Positions 40,997 to 51,970 of a DNA stretch of 64,000 bases are shown here, piece after piece. The translations under genes were made by a program, and so were the position numbers. The stretch lies in NCBI RefSeq assembly GCF_007859325.1, contig NZ_VOHK01000001.1, positions 62,001-126,000 on the forward strand. The letters run 5' to 3'. The stretch comes from Luteimonas marina. Lineage in GTDB: Bacteria; Pseudomonadota; Gammaproteobacteria; Xanthomonadales; Xanthomonadaceae. The notes below the pieces were generated by a model. That model was not told the DNA's origin and did no database searches. It saw nothing but the letters and a program-made list of their open reading frames with translations. Position 1 is the stretch's first letter; each line of letters begins with the position of its first letter.

Positions 40997-42310
40997 ATGG
41001 CGTCGCGCGGCGAGGGCCCCCTGCTGCGCGGAATCGGCCGCGGCAGCATGGTCGCGCTGTTCATCAATGCGGTGGTCGGCGCCGGCATCTTCGGGCTGCC
41101 GGCGCGGGTGCACGAACTGCTCGGCCCCTGGGCGCTGCTCGCCTACGTCGCCTGCGCGCTGCTGGTGCTGCTGGTGGTGCTGTGCTTCGCCGAGGTCGGC
41201 AGCCGTTTCGAGGAGACGGGCGGCCCCTATCTGTACGCGCGCACCGCGTTCGGGCCGTTCGTCGGCTTCCAGGTCGGCTGGCTGGTCTGGCTGACGCGGG
41301 TGACCGCGTTCGCGGCGCTGTGCAACCTGCTGATCGACTATCTCGCGCATGCCTGGCCGGCGGTGGCGTCGACGGGCGGGCGCGTGGCCGTGGCCTCGCT
41401 GGCGACCCTGGCGATCGCGGCGGTCAACATCCGCGGCGTGCGCACGGCGGCGATCGTGGCCAACGTGTTCACCATCGGCAAGCTGGTGCCGTTGCTGCTG
41501 TTCGTCGGAGTGGGGATGTTCTTCGTCGAGCCGGCGCTCTACGTGCCGGAAACCGCACCGTCGGTCGGCGATTTCTCGAGCGCGATGCTGCTGCTGGTGT
41601 TCGCCTTCACCGGGTTCGAGACCGCGACCGTGCCCGCGGGCGAGGTGCGCGATCCGCGGCGCACGCTGCCGTTCGCGATCCTGGTGTCGATGGCGGTGAT
41701 CGCGCCGCTGTACCTGCTGATCCAGGCGGTGTCGATCGGCACGCTGCCGGGGCTCGCGTCCTCGACCACGCCGCTGGCCGACGCCGCCGGACGCTTCGCC
41801 GGGAGCCTCGGCGCGGGCGTGATCGTGCTCGGCGCGCTGGTGTCGATCTCGGGCACGCTGAACGGCCTGGTGCTCGCGGCGCCGCGCATCCTCTACGCGA
41901 TGGCGGAACAGGGCCAGCTGCCGGCCGTGTTCTCGCGCACGCACGCGCGCTACCGTACGCCGCACTGGGCGATCGCGTTGACCGCGCTGTGCATGCTGGC
42001 GCTGACGCTGTCGGGTTCGTTCCTGACCGCGGTGGCGCTGAGCACGATCACGCGCCTGCTGGCCTATGCCGCCACCTGCATCGCGGTGCCGGTGCTGCGG
42101 CGGCGGGCGGCGGGCGGGGGCATGGCGCCGGCGGCGTTCTCGGTGCCGGGCGGGCCGTGGGTGGTCGGCACCGCGCTGCTGGTGATCGCCTGGCTGGTCC
42201 TGCACGCGAGGCCCGAGGAACTGCGCAACGTGGCGATCGCGATGCTGGTGGGCGCGCTGTTGATGGGGGCGGCGGCGCTCGCGGCCGGACGCGCGTCGCC
42301 GCGCGCATGA
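40997..42310 (+). CDS. APC-superfamily amino acid permease
   Basis: A 437-residue inner-membrane transporter with 12 predicted helices. The first helix contains 'NAVVGAGIFGLPARVHELLG', with the substrate-binding GAGIFG loop of the APC fold. 'ETGGPYLYARTAFGPFVGFQ' and 'VFAFTGFETATVPAGEVRDP' are further APC signatures, the second lining helix 6. Specific amino acid or amine substrate cannot be assigned. The upstream DUF6164-like gene is separated by three bases. Confidence 0.9.
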   Translation: MASRGEGPLLRGIGRGSMVALFINAVVGAGIFGLPARVHELLGPWALLAYVACALLVLLVVLCFAEVGSRFEETGGPYLYARTAFGPFVGFQVGWLVWLTRVTAFAALCNLLIDYLAHAWPAVASTGGRVAVASLATLAIAAVNIRGVRTAAIVANVFTIGKLVPLLLFVGVGMFFVEPALYVPETAPSVGDFSSAMLLLVFAFTGFETATVPAGEVRDPRRTLPFAILVSMAVIAPLYLLIQAVSIGTLPGLASSTTPLADAAGRFAGSLGAGVIVLGALVSISGTLNGLVLAAPRILYAMAEQGQLPAVFSRTHARYRTPHWAIALTALCMLALTLSGSFLTAVALSTITRLLAYAATCIAVPVLRRRAAGGGMAPAAFSVPGGPWVVGTALLVIAWLVLHARPEELRNVAIAMLVGALLMGAAALAAGRASPRA

Positions 42311-42413
42311 CTTTCGGCATGCCCGGCTGAACGGCCCTCGGGTTAAGGTCGGATGGCGCGCCGCCACGTCGCGGCCCGCGACTCCCATCAGAAGATTACC
42401 CGGGGCACCTTTG

Positions 42414-43967
42414 ATGTCCAGATCGCTTGCTGCGCTCTCGTTTTCCCTGCTCGTGTTCGTCGCGTCGTGGCCGTTCGCCGCGCAGGCGCAGCGCACGCTT
42501 TCGTTCGATGCCCACGCCGTGCCGGAAGCCGGCACGCTGGCGATCGCCGTGGCCGAGGGCCTGCCGGCGGACGGCGCGTTCGCCGCGATCGATGCGCGCA
42601 CCTCCGGCGCGTTGCGCCGTGCCGCGGAGTCGGAAGGCTTCAAGGGCAAGGCCGACAGCACGCTGGACCTGCGCGGCTTCGGCGGCTACGAGCGCCTGCT
42701 GGTGCTGGGCACCGGCAAGGAGGCGCTGGCGCCGCGCAAGCTGGAAGACATCGGCGGCCGCGTCGCGCAGGCGGCGGCGAGGAGCCATGCCTCGCGCTTC
42801 GAACTGGTGTGGGACGGCGACGAGGTCGACGCCGCCTCGCACCTCGCGTTCGGCGCGGCGCTGGGCCAGTACCGCTTCGACAAGTACCGCTCGCGCAAAT
42901 CCGACGACGACGAGGGCGCACAGGCGGGCAAGGGCGAACTCGTGATCCGCACCCGCGCCGGCGCCGGTGCGGGCGAGGCGTACGCGGCGCAGTGGAAGCC
43001 GGTCGCCGACGCGGTCGCGTTCGCGCGCGACCTGTCCACCGAGCCGGCCAACGCGCTGTGGCCGGAAGAGTTCGTTGCGCGCGTGCGCAAGGCCGCGGCA
43101 GGCCTGCCGCTGAAGATCGAAGTGCTCGACGTGCCGGCGATGGACAGGCTCGGCATGGGCGGCATCCTCGCCGTCGGCCAGGGCAGCGCGCGTCCGCCGC
43201 GGCTGCTGCTCCTGCGCTATGACGGCGGCCGCGCCGGCGACGCGCCGCTGGCCTTCGTCGGCAAGGGCATCACCTTCGACAGCGGCGGCATCTCGATCAA
43301 GCCCAACAGCAACATGTGGCAGATGAAGGGCGACATGACCGGCGCCGCCACCGTGGTGTCGACCGTGCTCGGATTGGCCGGCCGCAAGGCGCCGGTGAAC
43401 GCGGTCGCGGTCGCGGCGCTCGCCGAGAACATGCCCTCGGGCAGCGCTGCGCGCCCGGGCGACGTGATCCGCACCGCTTCGGGCAAGACCTTCGAGATCA
43501 TGAGCACCGACGCCGAGGGGCGCATGGTGCTGACCGATGCGCTCTGGTACGTGCAGCGCCAGGACAAGCCGAGGCTGGTGGTCGACGTCGCCACGCTGAC
43601 CGGCTCGATCGTGGCGGCGCTGGGCGGCGACTACGCCGGCCTGTTCTCGCGTGACGATGCGCTCGCCGGCCAGCTGCTCGCCGCGGGCGAGGCAAGCGGC
43701 GAGGAACTGTGGCGGATGCCGCTGCGCGAGGAGTATGGCAAACGGCTGAAGTCGCCGATCGCCGACCTGCGCAATGGCGGCGGTTCGCCGGGCGCGGGCA
43801 TGGGCGCGTACTTCATCGGCGAATGGGTGGAGCGCGAACTGCCGTGGGCGCACCTGGACATCGCCGGCTCCGACTGGAACGACAGCGGCAAGCCGACCGC
43901 GCCGGAAGGCGCGACCGCGTTCGGCGTGCGCCTGCTCGACCGCCTCGTGCGCGACCATTACGAATAG
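42414..43967 (+). CDS. secreted M17 leucyl aminopeptidase
   Basis: A 517-residue M17 metallopeptidase with a signal peptide ('LVFVASWPFAAQAQ'), unlike cytoplasmic PepA. The dimetal site is visible in 'VGKGITFDSGGISIKP' (Lys284 and the following Asp) and in 'STDAEGRMVLTDAL' (Asp, Glu, Arg370). The family consensus begins NTDAEGR, so Asn is Ser here. The N-terminal domain is short and diverged. ATG 42414 opens the signal peptide. Such exported forms are common in Xanthomonadaceae, probably feeding amino acids from extracellular proteins. It is 39 bases before the trhO start. Confidence 0.92.
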   Translation: MSRSLAALSFSLLVFVASWPFAAQAQRTLSFDAHAVPEAGTLAIAVAEGLPADGAFAAIDARTSGALRRAAESEGFKGKADSTLDLRGFGGYERLLVLGTGKEALAPRKLEDIGGRVAQAAARSHASRFELVWDGDEVDAASHLAFGAALGQYRFDKYRSRKSDDDEGAQAGKGELVIRTRAGAGAGEAYAAQWKPVADAVAFARDLSTEPANALWPEEFVARVRKAAAGLPLKIEVLDVPAMDRLGMGGILAVGQGSARPPRLLLLRYDGGRAGDAPLAFVGKGITFDSGGISIKPNSNMWQMKGDMTGAATVVSTVLGLAGRKAPVNAVAVAALAENMPSGSAARPGDVIRTASGKTFEIMSTDAEGRMVLTDALWYVQRQDKPRLVVDVATLTGSIVAALGGDYAGLFSRDDALAGQLLAAGEASGEELWRMPLREEYGKRLKSPIADLRNGGGSPGAGMGAYFIGEWVERELPWAHLDIAGSDWNDSGKPTAPEGATAFGVRLLDRLVRDHYE

Positions 43968-44006
43968 GTTGGGCCGGCGCCCGATCCGCCCGATTACAAT
44001 GCGGCG

Positions 44007-44774
44007 ATGATCGTCAACATCGCCGCCTACCGCTTCGTCGACATCGCCGATCCGCCGGCCCTGGCGGCGGACGTGCGTGCCTGGGCCGAAGCGGGCGGGC
44101 TGCGCGGCACGGTGCTGGTGGCGCCGGAAGGCATCAACCTGTTCCTCGCCGGCGCGGGCGGGGCGATCGAGGGATTCCTGGCGCGGCTGCGCGCGGACGC
44201 GCGTTTCGCCGAGATCGGGGTGAAGTACAGCCGCAGCGCGGCCGTGCCGTTCGCGCGGCTGAAGGTCAAGCTCAAGCGCGAGATCATCAGCTTCCGCCGC
44301 GACGACGCCTCGCCGCTGCCGGCGCGCGCGCCCGCGGTCGCACCACGCGACCTCGCGCGCTGGCTGGCGCAGGGTTGCGACGACGACGGCCGCCGCGTGG
44401 TGATGCTCGACACCCGCAACCGCGAGGAAACCGCGCACGGCGCGTTCGCCGGCGCGCTGGTCCTGCCGATCGACAACTTCACCGACCTGCCGGACGCGCT
44501 GGAACCGCACCGCGCGACCCTGGCCGACGCCACCGTGGTCGGCTATTGCACCGGCGGCATCCGCTGCGAGAAGGCCGCGCTGTGGATGCGCGCCAGCGGC
44601 ATGGATAACGTGCTGCAGCTCGACGGCGGCATCCTCGGCTATTTCGAGGCGACGGGCGGCGAAGGCTACGACGGACGCTGCTTCGTGTTCGACGAACGCG
44701 TCTCGCTGGATGCCGCACTGCGGCCGCTGGTCGACGGCGGTGAAATGCCGGGGCCGATGGAGCGCGCGGCATGA
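44007..44774 (+). CDS. trhO: tRNA uridine(34) hydroxylase, rhodanese family
   Basis: A 255-residue cytoplasmic protein (YceA/TrhO). The N-terminal ferredoxin-like domain has 'GLRGTVLVAPEGINLFLAG', and the rhodanese domain has 'VMLDTRNREETAHGAFAGAL' and the catalytic loop 'GYCTGGIRCEKAALWM' (Cys181). TrhO makes 5-hydroxyuridine at tRNA position 34 using oxygen. The last four bases overlap the following small membrane gene (ATGA). Confidence 0.93.
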   Translation: MIVNIAAYRFVDIADPPALAADVRAWAEAGGLRGTVLVAPEGINLFLAGAGGAIEGFLARLRADARFAEIGVKYSRSAAVPFARLKVKLKREIISFRRDDASPLPARAPAVAPRDLARWLAQGCDDDGRRVVMLDTRNREETAHGAFAGALVLPIDNFTDLPDALEPHRATLADATVVGYCTGGIRCEKAALWMRASGMDNVLQLDGGILGYFEATGGEGYDGRCFVFDERVSLDAALRPLVDGGEMPGPMERAA

Positions 44775-45151
44775 GCTGGCTAGGACTTGTGCTGCTGGTG
44801 CTCGGTGCCTACCTCGCCTACAAGCTGGTCGGCGCACTGCTGAAGATCGCGATGTTCGCGCTGGCGCTGGTCGGCGCGTACTGGTTCGCCGCGCCGCACA
44901 TGGGCTGGCCGACGGTCTCGGAGCTGGTCTACGTGCTCGGTCCGGATTTCGGCGGCAAGCGCATCGAGGAAGTCGTGCAGCCGTCGGCGATCGCGGACGA
45001 GGTGACCAGCCGCGTGGTGGACGGCGTGGTCGAACGCGTGCTTCCGTCGCGCGCGCCGGAGGCCGCGGACGCAACGCTGCCGGAGCCGCTGCCCGAGGGC
45101 GCGGCGGATGAGGTGGATGCGCTTCCCGAACGGGCGGACGAGGCGCCCTAG
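44771..45151 (+). CDS. small membrane protein of unknown function
   Basis: A 126-residue protein. Two hydrophobic segments lie at residues 3-20 and 24-42 ('IAMFALALVGAYWFAAPHMG'), followed by a soluble acidic tail rich in Glu, Ala and Asp ('EPLPEGAADEVDALPERADE'). The ATGA overlap with trhO indicates translational coupling. Its TAG stop codon is inside the left arm of an inverted repeat (45147-45242). I recognise no family. Confidence 0.75.
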   Translation: MSWLGLVLLVLGAYLAYKLVGALLKIAMFALALVGAYWFAAPHMGWPTVSELVYVLGPDFGGKRIEEVVQPSAIADEVTSRVVDGVVERVLPSRAPEAADATLPEPLPEGAADEVDALPERADEAP

Positions 45152-45242
45152 CGCATTCTTGGCGCAAACGCTCACATGTTCGTCGTCCCCGCGAAGGCGA
45201 GGACGACGGAGACGTCAACATCCGAATCGAAAATGCGCTAGG
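45147..45242. repeat. 96-bp inverted repeat joining two convergent stop codons
   Basis: CCTAGCGCATT (45147-45157) and AATGCGCTAGG (45232-45242) are perfect 11-base inverted ends. An inner hairpin has CGTCGTCC (45181-45188) facing GGACGACG (45201-45208). The TAG in each end is the stop codon of the flanking gene on its own strand. The element probably also ends transcription from both sides. Confidence 0.75.
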
Positions 45243-46056
45243 CCGCACCCTGCGCCATCGCATCGAGGAAGCCCGGCGAACGCAGCAACTCCGCGGTTCC
45301 GGCATCCGCCGGAAAGAACGATTCGATCGCCAGTTCCGACAGCGTCACTTCGACCGGCGTGCCGAATACCGTCGTGGTGCTGAGGAACGACAGCTCGCCG
45401 GCTTCCGAACGCATGCGCAGCGGCACCGCCACCGTATTGGCTTCGGCGGCTTCGTCATGCTCCGGCGCCGGGTACGCGGCCAGTTCCGCGTGCAGTGCCT
45501 CGAGCTTCGCGTCGCCGGTGGCGTCGATCTGCCGGCGCAGGCGGTGCAGCAGGTGCGCGCGCCATTGCCCGAGGTTGAGGATCCGCGGCGCCACGCCGTC
45601 CGGATGCAGGCTGAGCCGCAGCACGTTGACCGGCGGAGCCAGCAGGTCCGGCGCGACGCCCTTCAGCAGCGGCGCCAGCGCGCGGTTCGCCGCCTGCAGG
45701 TTCCAGTGCCGGTCGACCGCCAGCGCCGGATAGGGCTCGTGTCCGCGCAGCACCAGTTCGATCGCCTTGCGCGCCTCGTCGAGCGAGGGATCGTCGAGGC
45801 GGCGTTCGCTGTAGACCGGCGCGTAGCCGGCGGCGACGAACAGGGCATTGCGCTCGCGCAGCGGCACGTCGAGGCGATCGGACAGCCGCAGCAGCATCGC
45901 CCGGCTCGGCAGTGAGCGGCCGGTCTCGACGAAGCTCAGGTGGCGCGAGGAGATGTCGGCCAGGCCGGCGAGGTGGAGCTGCGACAGGTGGCGGCGCTGG
46001 CGCCAGTCGCGCAGCTGCTCGCCGACGCTGCGCATTTGGGCGGGGATCGTATTCAT
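45238..46056 (-). CDS. XRE-family regulator with MmyB-like ligand-binding domain
   Basis: A 272-residue regulator. The helix-turn-helix is at residues about 8-62 ('LRDWRQRRHLSQLHLAGLAD', 'SSRHLSFVETGRSLPSRAML'). The C-terminal 180 residues resemble the MmyB-like PAS-type domain ('ALAVDRHWNLQAANRALAPL', 'NVLRLSLHPDGVAPRILNLG', 'FFPADAGTAELLRSPG'). Family members are thought to sense fatty acids or small ligands. ATG 46056 is preferred over 46065. It diverges from a small membrane-protein gene; the palindrome at 46093-46107 lies between them. Its stop codon lies within the adjacent inverted repeat. Confidence 0.88.
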   Translation of the reverse strand: MNTIPAQMRSVGEQLRDWRQRRHLSQLHLAGLADISSRHLSFVETGRSLPSRAMLLRLSDRLDVPLRERNALFVAAGYAPVYSERRLDDPSLDEARKAIELVLRGHEPYPALAVDRHWNLQAANRALAPLLKGVAPDLLAPPVNVLRLSLHPDGVAPRILNLGQWRAHLLHRLRRQIDATGDAKLEALHAELAAYPAPEHDEAAEANTVAVPLRMRSEAGELSFLSTTTVFGTPVEVTLSELAIESFFPADAGTAELLRSPGFLDAMAQGAA

Positions 46057-46092
46057 GGCCGCCAAGATAGCGGCGGGCGGGTTTGCGCGACG

Positions 46093-46107
46093 TTACCTGC
46101 CGGGTAA
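46093..46107. promoter_or_regulatory. candidate operator in the XRE regulator/membrane protein divergent gap
   Basis: TTACC-TGCCG-GGTAA is a perfect five-base inverted repeat spaced by five bases, within the 114-base gap between divergent genes. Its spacing fits one face of DNA contacted by an XRE dimer. Binding is inferred. Confidence 0.45.
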
Positions 46108-46170
46108 TCGCTTCGATGACCGTGGTTCGCCAGCATGGCGCCGTTCCCGACACAGCCGAGGAGATTCGCC

Positions 46171-46581
46171 ATGAACATCCGTGCACTGCTTGCCCATCCC
46201 CGTTTCCTGCCGCGCCTGCTGCTGACCGACGCGATCGCGACCGGCGCCACCGCGGCGCTGCTGATCGCCGCCGCCGACCTGCTCGCGCCGGCGTTGCAGT
46301 TGCCCGCCGGGCTGCTGCGCGGCGCCGGCGTGGTACTGGTGCCCTTCGTCGCCTGGGTCTACGGCCTGTCGCGCCGGGCATCCCCGCCGCGCGGCGCGGT
46401 CGCGGCGGTGGTCGCGATCAACTTAGCCTGGGTTGCGGCGAGCGCCTGGGTCGCGTTCGGCGGCGTCTGGCAGCCGAGCCTGTTCGGCATCGCCTTCGTG
46501 CTGGCACAGGCCTTCGCGGTGCTGGCGTTCGCCGACCTGGGCTGGTTCGGACTGCGCGCGACGCGCGCGGCGCGCGCCTGA
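46171..46581 (+). CDS. four-helix membrane protein, probable target of the adjacent XRE regulator
   Basis: A 136-residue protein with four predicted transmembrane segments (about 15-36, 45-66, 76-97 and 104-124): 'DAIATGATAALLIAAADLLA', 'LRGAGVVLVPFVAWVYGL' and 'LFGIAFVLAQAFAVLAFADL'. ATG 46171 has GAGGAGA eight bases upstream and the typical positively charged start. It is transcribed divergently from the XRE/MmyB regulator, an arrangement usually meaning regulation by that protein. A GC-rich hairpin without U-run (46608-46635) follows before the convergent amidotransferase gene. No enzyme motif seen. Confidence 0.75.
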   Translation: MNIRALLAHPRFLPRLLLTDAIATGATAALLIAAADLLAPALQLPAGLLRGAGVVLVPFVAWVYGLSRRASPPRGAVAAVVAINLAWVAASAWVAFGGVWQPSLFGIAFVLAQAFAVLAFADLGWFGLRATRAARA

Positions 46582-46650
46582 CGCGGCGGATCGCCGCTGC
46601 ATCAGACCGGGTCGCCGCCCGCGGGTGGCGGCCCGGCGTCGTTGCGGCGG

Positions 46651-47409
46651 CTACTCGCCGAATTCGCGCGAGGGCAGCACCACGCGGCGCTGCGGGCGGC
46701 CCACCAGGTCGAGGAAGTTGTTGAACACGGCGTCGGCGCCGGCCTGCATTGCCGCGATGTGCTCGCGGGTGTGCGCGCGGATCGCGGCTTCGTCGTGCAG
46801 GCCTTCGCGGCGCTCGAGCTCGGCGCGGTAGCCGGGCGTCGCCAGCCAGCGCTCGATCAGCGGCTCGTCCATCTCCAGGTGGAACTGGAAGCCGTAGGCG
46901 CGGTCGCCCCAGCGGAAGGCCTGCTGCTCGCAGGTGTCGCTGCGCGCGAGGTGCACGGCGCTGTGCGGGATCTCGAAGTGCTGGCCGTGCCACTGGAACA
47001 CCGGGGCCTCGTCGCCCAGCGGAGCCAGCACCGGGTCGCTGCGGCCGGCCTCGGTGGCCTGCAGCCGGTACCAGCCGATCTCGGGCGTGTGGTGGCGCTT
47101 GACCGGCGCGCCCAGCGCATGCGCCAGCAGCTGCGCGCCGAGGCAGATGCCGAGCACCGGCTTGCCCTGTCCGAGCATGCGCTCGATCGCCTCGAGTTCG
47201 GTGCGCAGGTGCGGGCGCGCGTGCTGGTCGCCGACGTTCATCGGCCCGCCGAGCACCACCAGGCCGCGGTAGCGGTCCACGTCGGGCTGCGCCCCGGGCT
47301 CGCGCTCGAAGTTGACGAAGCGGATGCGGTGGCCGCGGCGGCGGATCAGCGGGTCGAGCGTGCCCAGCGGTTCGGCGGCGACGTGCTGGAAGACGAGAAG
47401 GCGGGACAT
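46651..47409 (-). CDS. class I glutamine amidotransferase-like protein
   Basis: A 252-residue cytoplasmic protein with the triad of class I amidotransferases: nucleophile Cys in 'PVLGICLGAQLLAHALGA', His and Glu in 'YGFQFHLEMDEPLIERWLA'. 'LVVLGGPMNVGD' forms the oxyanion region. It resembles stand-alone 'GMP synthase-like' or YfeJ-type proteins with no synthetase partner, which may act on gamma-glutamyl compounds. Upstream neighbour is the DEAD-box helicase on the same strand, separated by 112 bases. Substrate unknown. Confidence 0.88.
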   Translation of the reverse strand: MSRLLVFQHVAAEPLGTLDPLIRRRGHRIRFVNFEREPGAQPDVDRYRGLVVLGGPMNVGDQHARPHLRTELEAIERMLGQGKPVLGICLGAQLLAHALGAPVKRHHTPEIGWYRLQATEAGRSDPVLAPLGDEAPVFQWHGQHFEIPHSAVHLARSDTCEQQAFRWGDRAYGFQFHLEMDEPLIERWLATPGYRAELERREGLHDEAAIRAHTREHIAAMQAGADAVFNNFLDLVGRPQRRVVLPSREFGE

Positions 47410-47521
47410 GCCGCGATTCTAGGAACGGATCGCGCGCAGTGGAACCGGCGGTTGCGGCTGTGACCGATGCGGCGCGGGGCGCGCGCCGATTCCGGACGTG
47501 GCCCGCCGCGCCATGCGGCGG

Positions 47522-49423
<1,902 letters not shown>

Positions 49424-49539
49424 GGTGGTCCGGCGGCGCCGGGGCGTATGGGTTGCATAGTCTACGCCCCGCATCCATGTCTTCCCGGCCCGCCGGCTGA
49501 ATCCGCGGCCGGGGGCGGGCAATTCCGGAGATTCGTGCC

Positions 49540-51150
<1,611 letters not shown>

Positions 51151-51252
51151 GCGCATCCGGCGCGATGCCCTTCGGCGCGGCATCGGCAGCGAAAGCTGCC
51201 GTGCCCGGGCGCGCATGGCCGAGGAAACGGAACGCCCCACGCGCAAAGGATC

Positions 51253-51330
51253 CTGTCATTTCGACCGCAGGGAGAAATCTTCCTTCCCGTGCGCCGGAGA
51301 CAAGATTTCTCCCTGCGGTCGAAATGACAG
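51253..51330. repeat. inverted repeat 'ctgtcatttcgaccgcaggg' followed by a T-run
   Basis: The left arm 'ctgtcatttcgaccgcaggg' starts at 51253 and the inverse arm ends at 51330; each arm extends about 28 bases. Directly after the right arm is GTTTTTTC, so transcripts leaving selO would form a long hairpin with a U-run. A second copy with the same property is at 59726-59802. Confidence 0.85.
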
Positions 51331-51350
51331 GTTTTTTCAGGCTTGCGAGA

Positions 51351-51383
51351 AGACCAAAAAGAAAGCCGGCTCACTTGCCGGCC
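51351..51383 (-). terminator. Rho-independent terminator of the lysine-rich small gene
   Basis: On the minus strand the stem GCCGGC/GCCGGC (51365-51370 and 51377-51382) encloses a six-base loop that contains the gene's TGA stop codon. It is followed by CTTTCTTTTTGG. Confidence 0.75.
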
Positions 51384-51472
51384 TTCTTCTCCTTCTTCGC
51401 CGCCCGTTTTTCCTTGAGCGACTTTTCCGGCTTCTTCTTGTCTTCCTTGCGCTTGTCGAGGGTCTTGGCCAT
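51371..51472 (-). CDS. 33-residue lysine-rich small protein
   Basis: A complete small gene: AGCGGAGGCCGCC places a GGAGG site five bases before ATG 51472, and TGA lies at 51371-51373 inside the terminator loop. The product is about half Lys, with Arg and Glu ('MAKTLDKRKEDKKKPEKS...' and ending 'KKEKKAGK'). It should be a soluble helical or disordered polycation. Its good ribosome site and own terminator argue that it is real. It lies 30 bases after the barstar-like stop on the same strand, so it may be the last gene of the barnase-barstar transcript. Similar short Lys-rich proteins occur in related genomes; function unknown. Confidence 0.65.
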   Translation of the reverse strand: MAKTLDKRKEDKKKPEKSLKEKRAAKKEKKAGK

Positions 51473-51502
51473 GGCGGCCTCCGCTGGAATGGAGCGGCAA
51501 GC

Positions 51503-51970
51503 TTACTGCGCGCCGGGGTCGCTTGGGCAGGGCTCCCCGCGCAGGTCGAATTCGTCGTCCGGCAGGCCGATGAACGCCCAGAACGGCCTGCCGGCCTCGG
51601 CCCAGGACGCCGCGGCCTCGTGCAGGATCGACAGCAGGGTCTCGTAGTCGCCGGGGGCGGCGTCGCGCAGGTCGCCGGCCGACGACAGCAGCAGGGCGTG
51701 GCCCTGCGGCGCGGGCAGCCAGCCCAGGTCGCGCAGCAGGTCCGACAGCGCGTCCCAGTTGCGGCCGCTGCCGGGCGGGACCTCCAGCGCCGTCGCCATC
51801 CGCAGCAGCAGCACGGGCTTGCCGGTGCAGTGTTCGAGGTCGATCGCGGTGGCGCGCAGGCCGGCATCGCGGGCGGCGAGGTCGAGCAGGGCCATGTCGC
51901 CGTCGGCGACCCGGTGCACGCCGGCCAGGAAGGGGTCGAACAGGCCGGGATCGAAGCCGGATTCGGTCAT
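51503..51970 (-). CDS. barstar-family ribonuclease inhibitor
   Basis: A 155-residue cytoplasmic protein with the barstar core 'GKPVLLLRMATALEVPPGSG' followed by 'RNWDALSDLLRDLGWL'. Asp73 and Asp77 (in 'WDALSD') have the four-residue spacing of the two barstar aspartates that insert into the barnase active site. The C-terminal extension 'FWAFIGLPDDEFDLRGEPCP' is longer than classic barstar (about 90 residues). Its ATG overlaps the last four bases of the barnase-like gene, so the inhibitor is translationally coupled to the toxin. It likely protects the cell from the ribonuclease before export. Confidence 0.88.
   Translation of the reverse strand: MTESGFDPGLFDPFLAGVHRVADGDMALLDLAARDAGLRATAIDLEHCTGKPVLLLRMATALEVPPGSGRNWDALSDLLRDLGWLPAPQGHALLLSSAGDLRDAAPGDYETLLSILHEAAASWAEAGRPFWAFIGLPDDEFDLRGEPCPSDPGAQ

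Noticed and set aside
42396-45305. Minus-strand open frame of 969 codons opposite the M17 peptidase and trhO
   Set aside because: Composition is typical of shadow frames (His/Arg/Val-rich), and it runs across four well-supported genes.
46608-46635. GC-rich hairpin between the membrane-protein and amidotransferase genes as a terminator
   Set aside because: The stem is plausible but there is no U-run on either strand, so I did not list it as a terminator.
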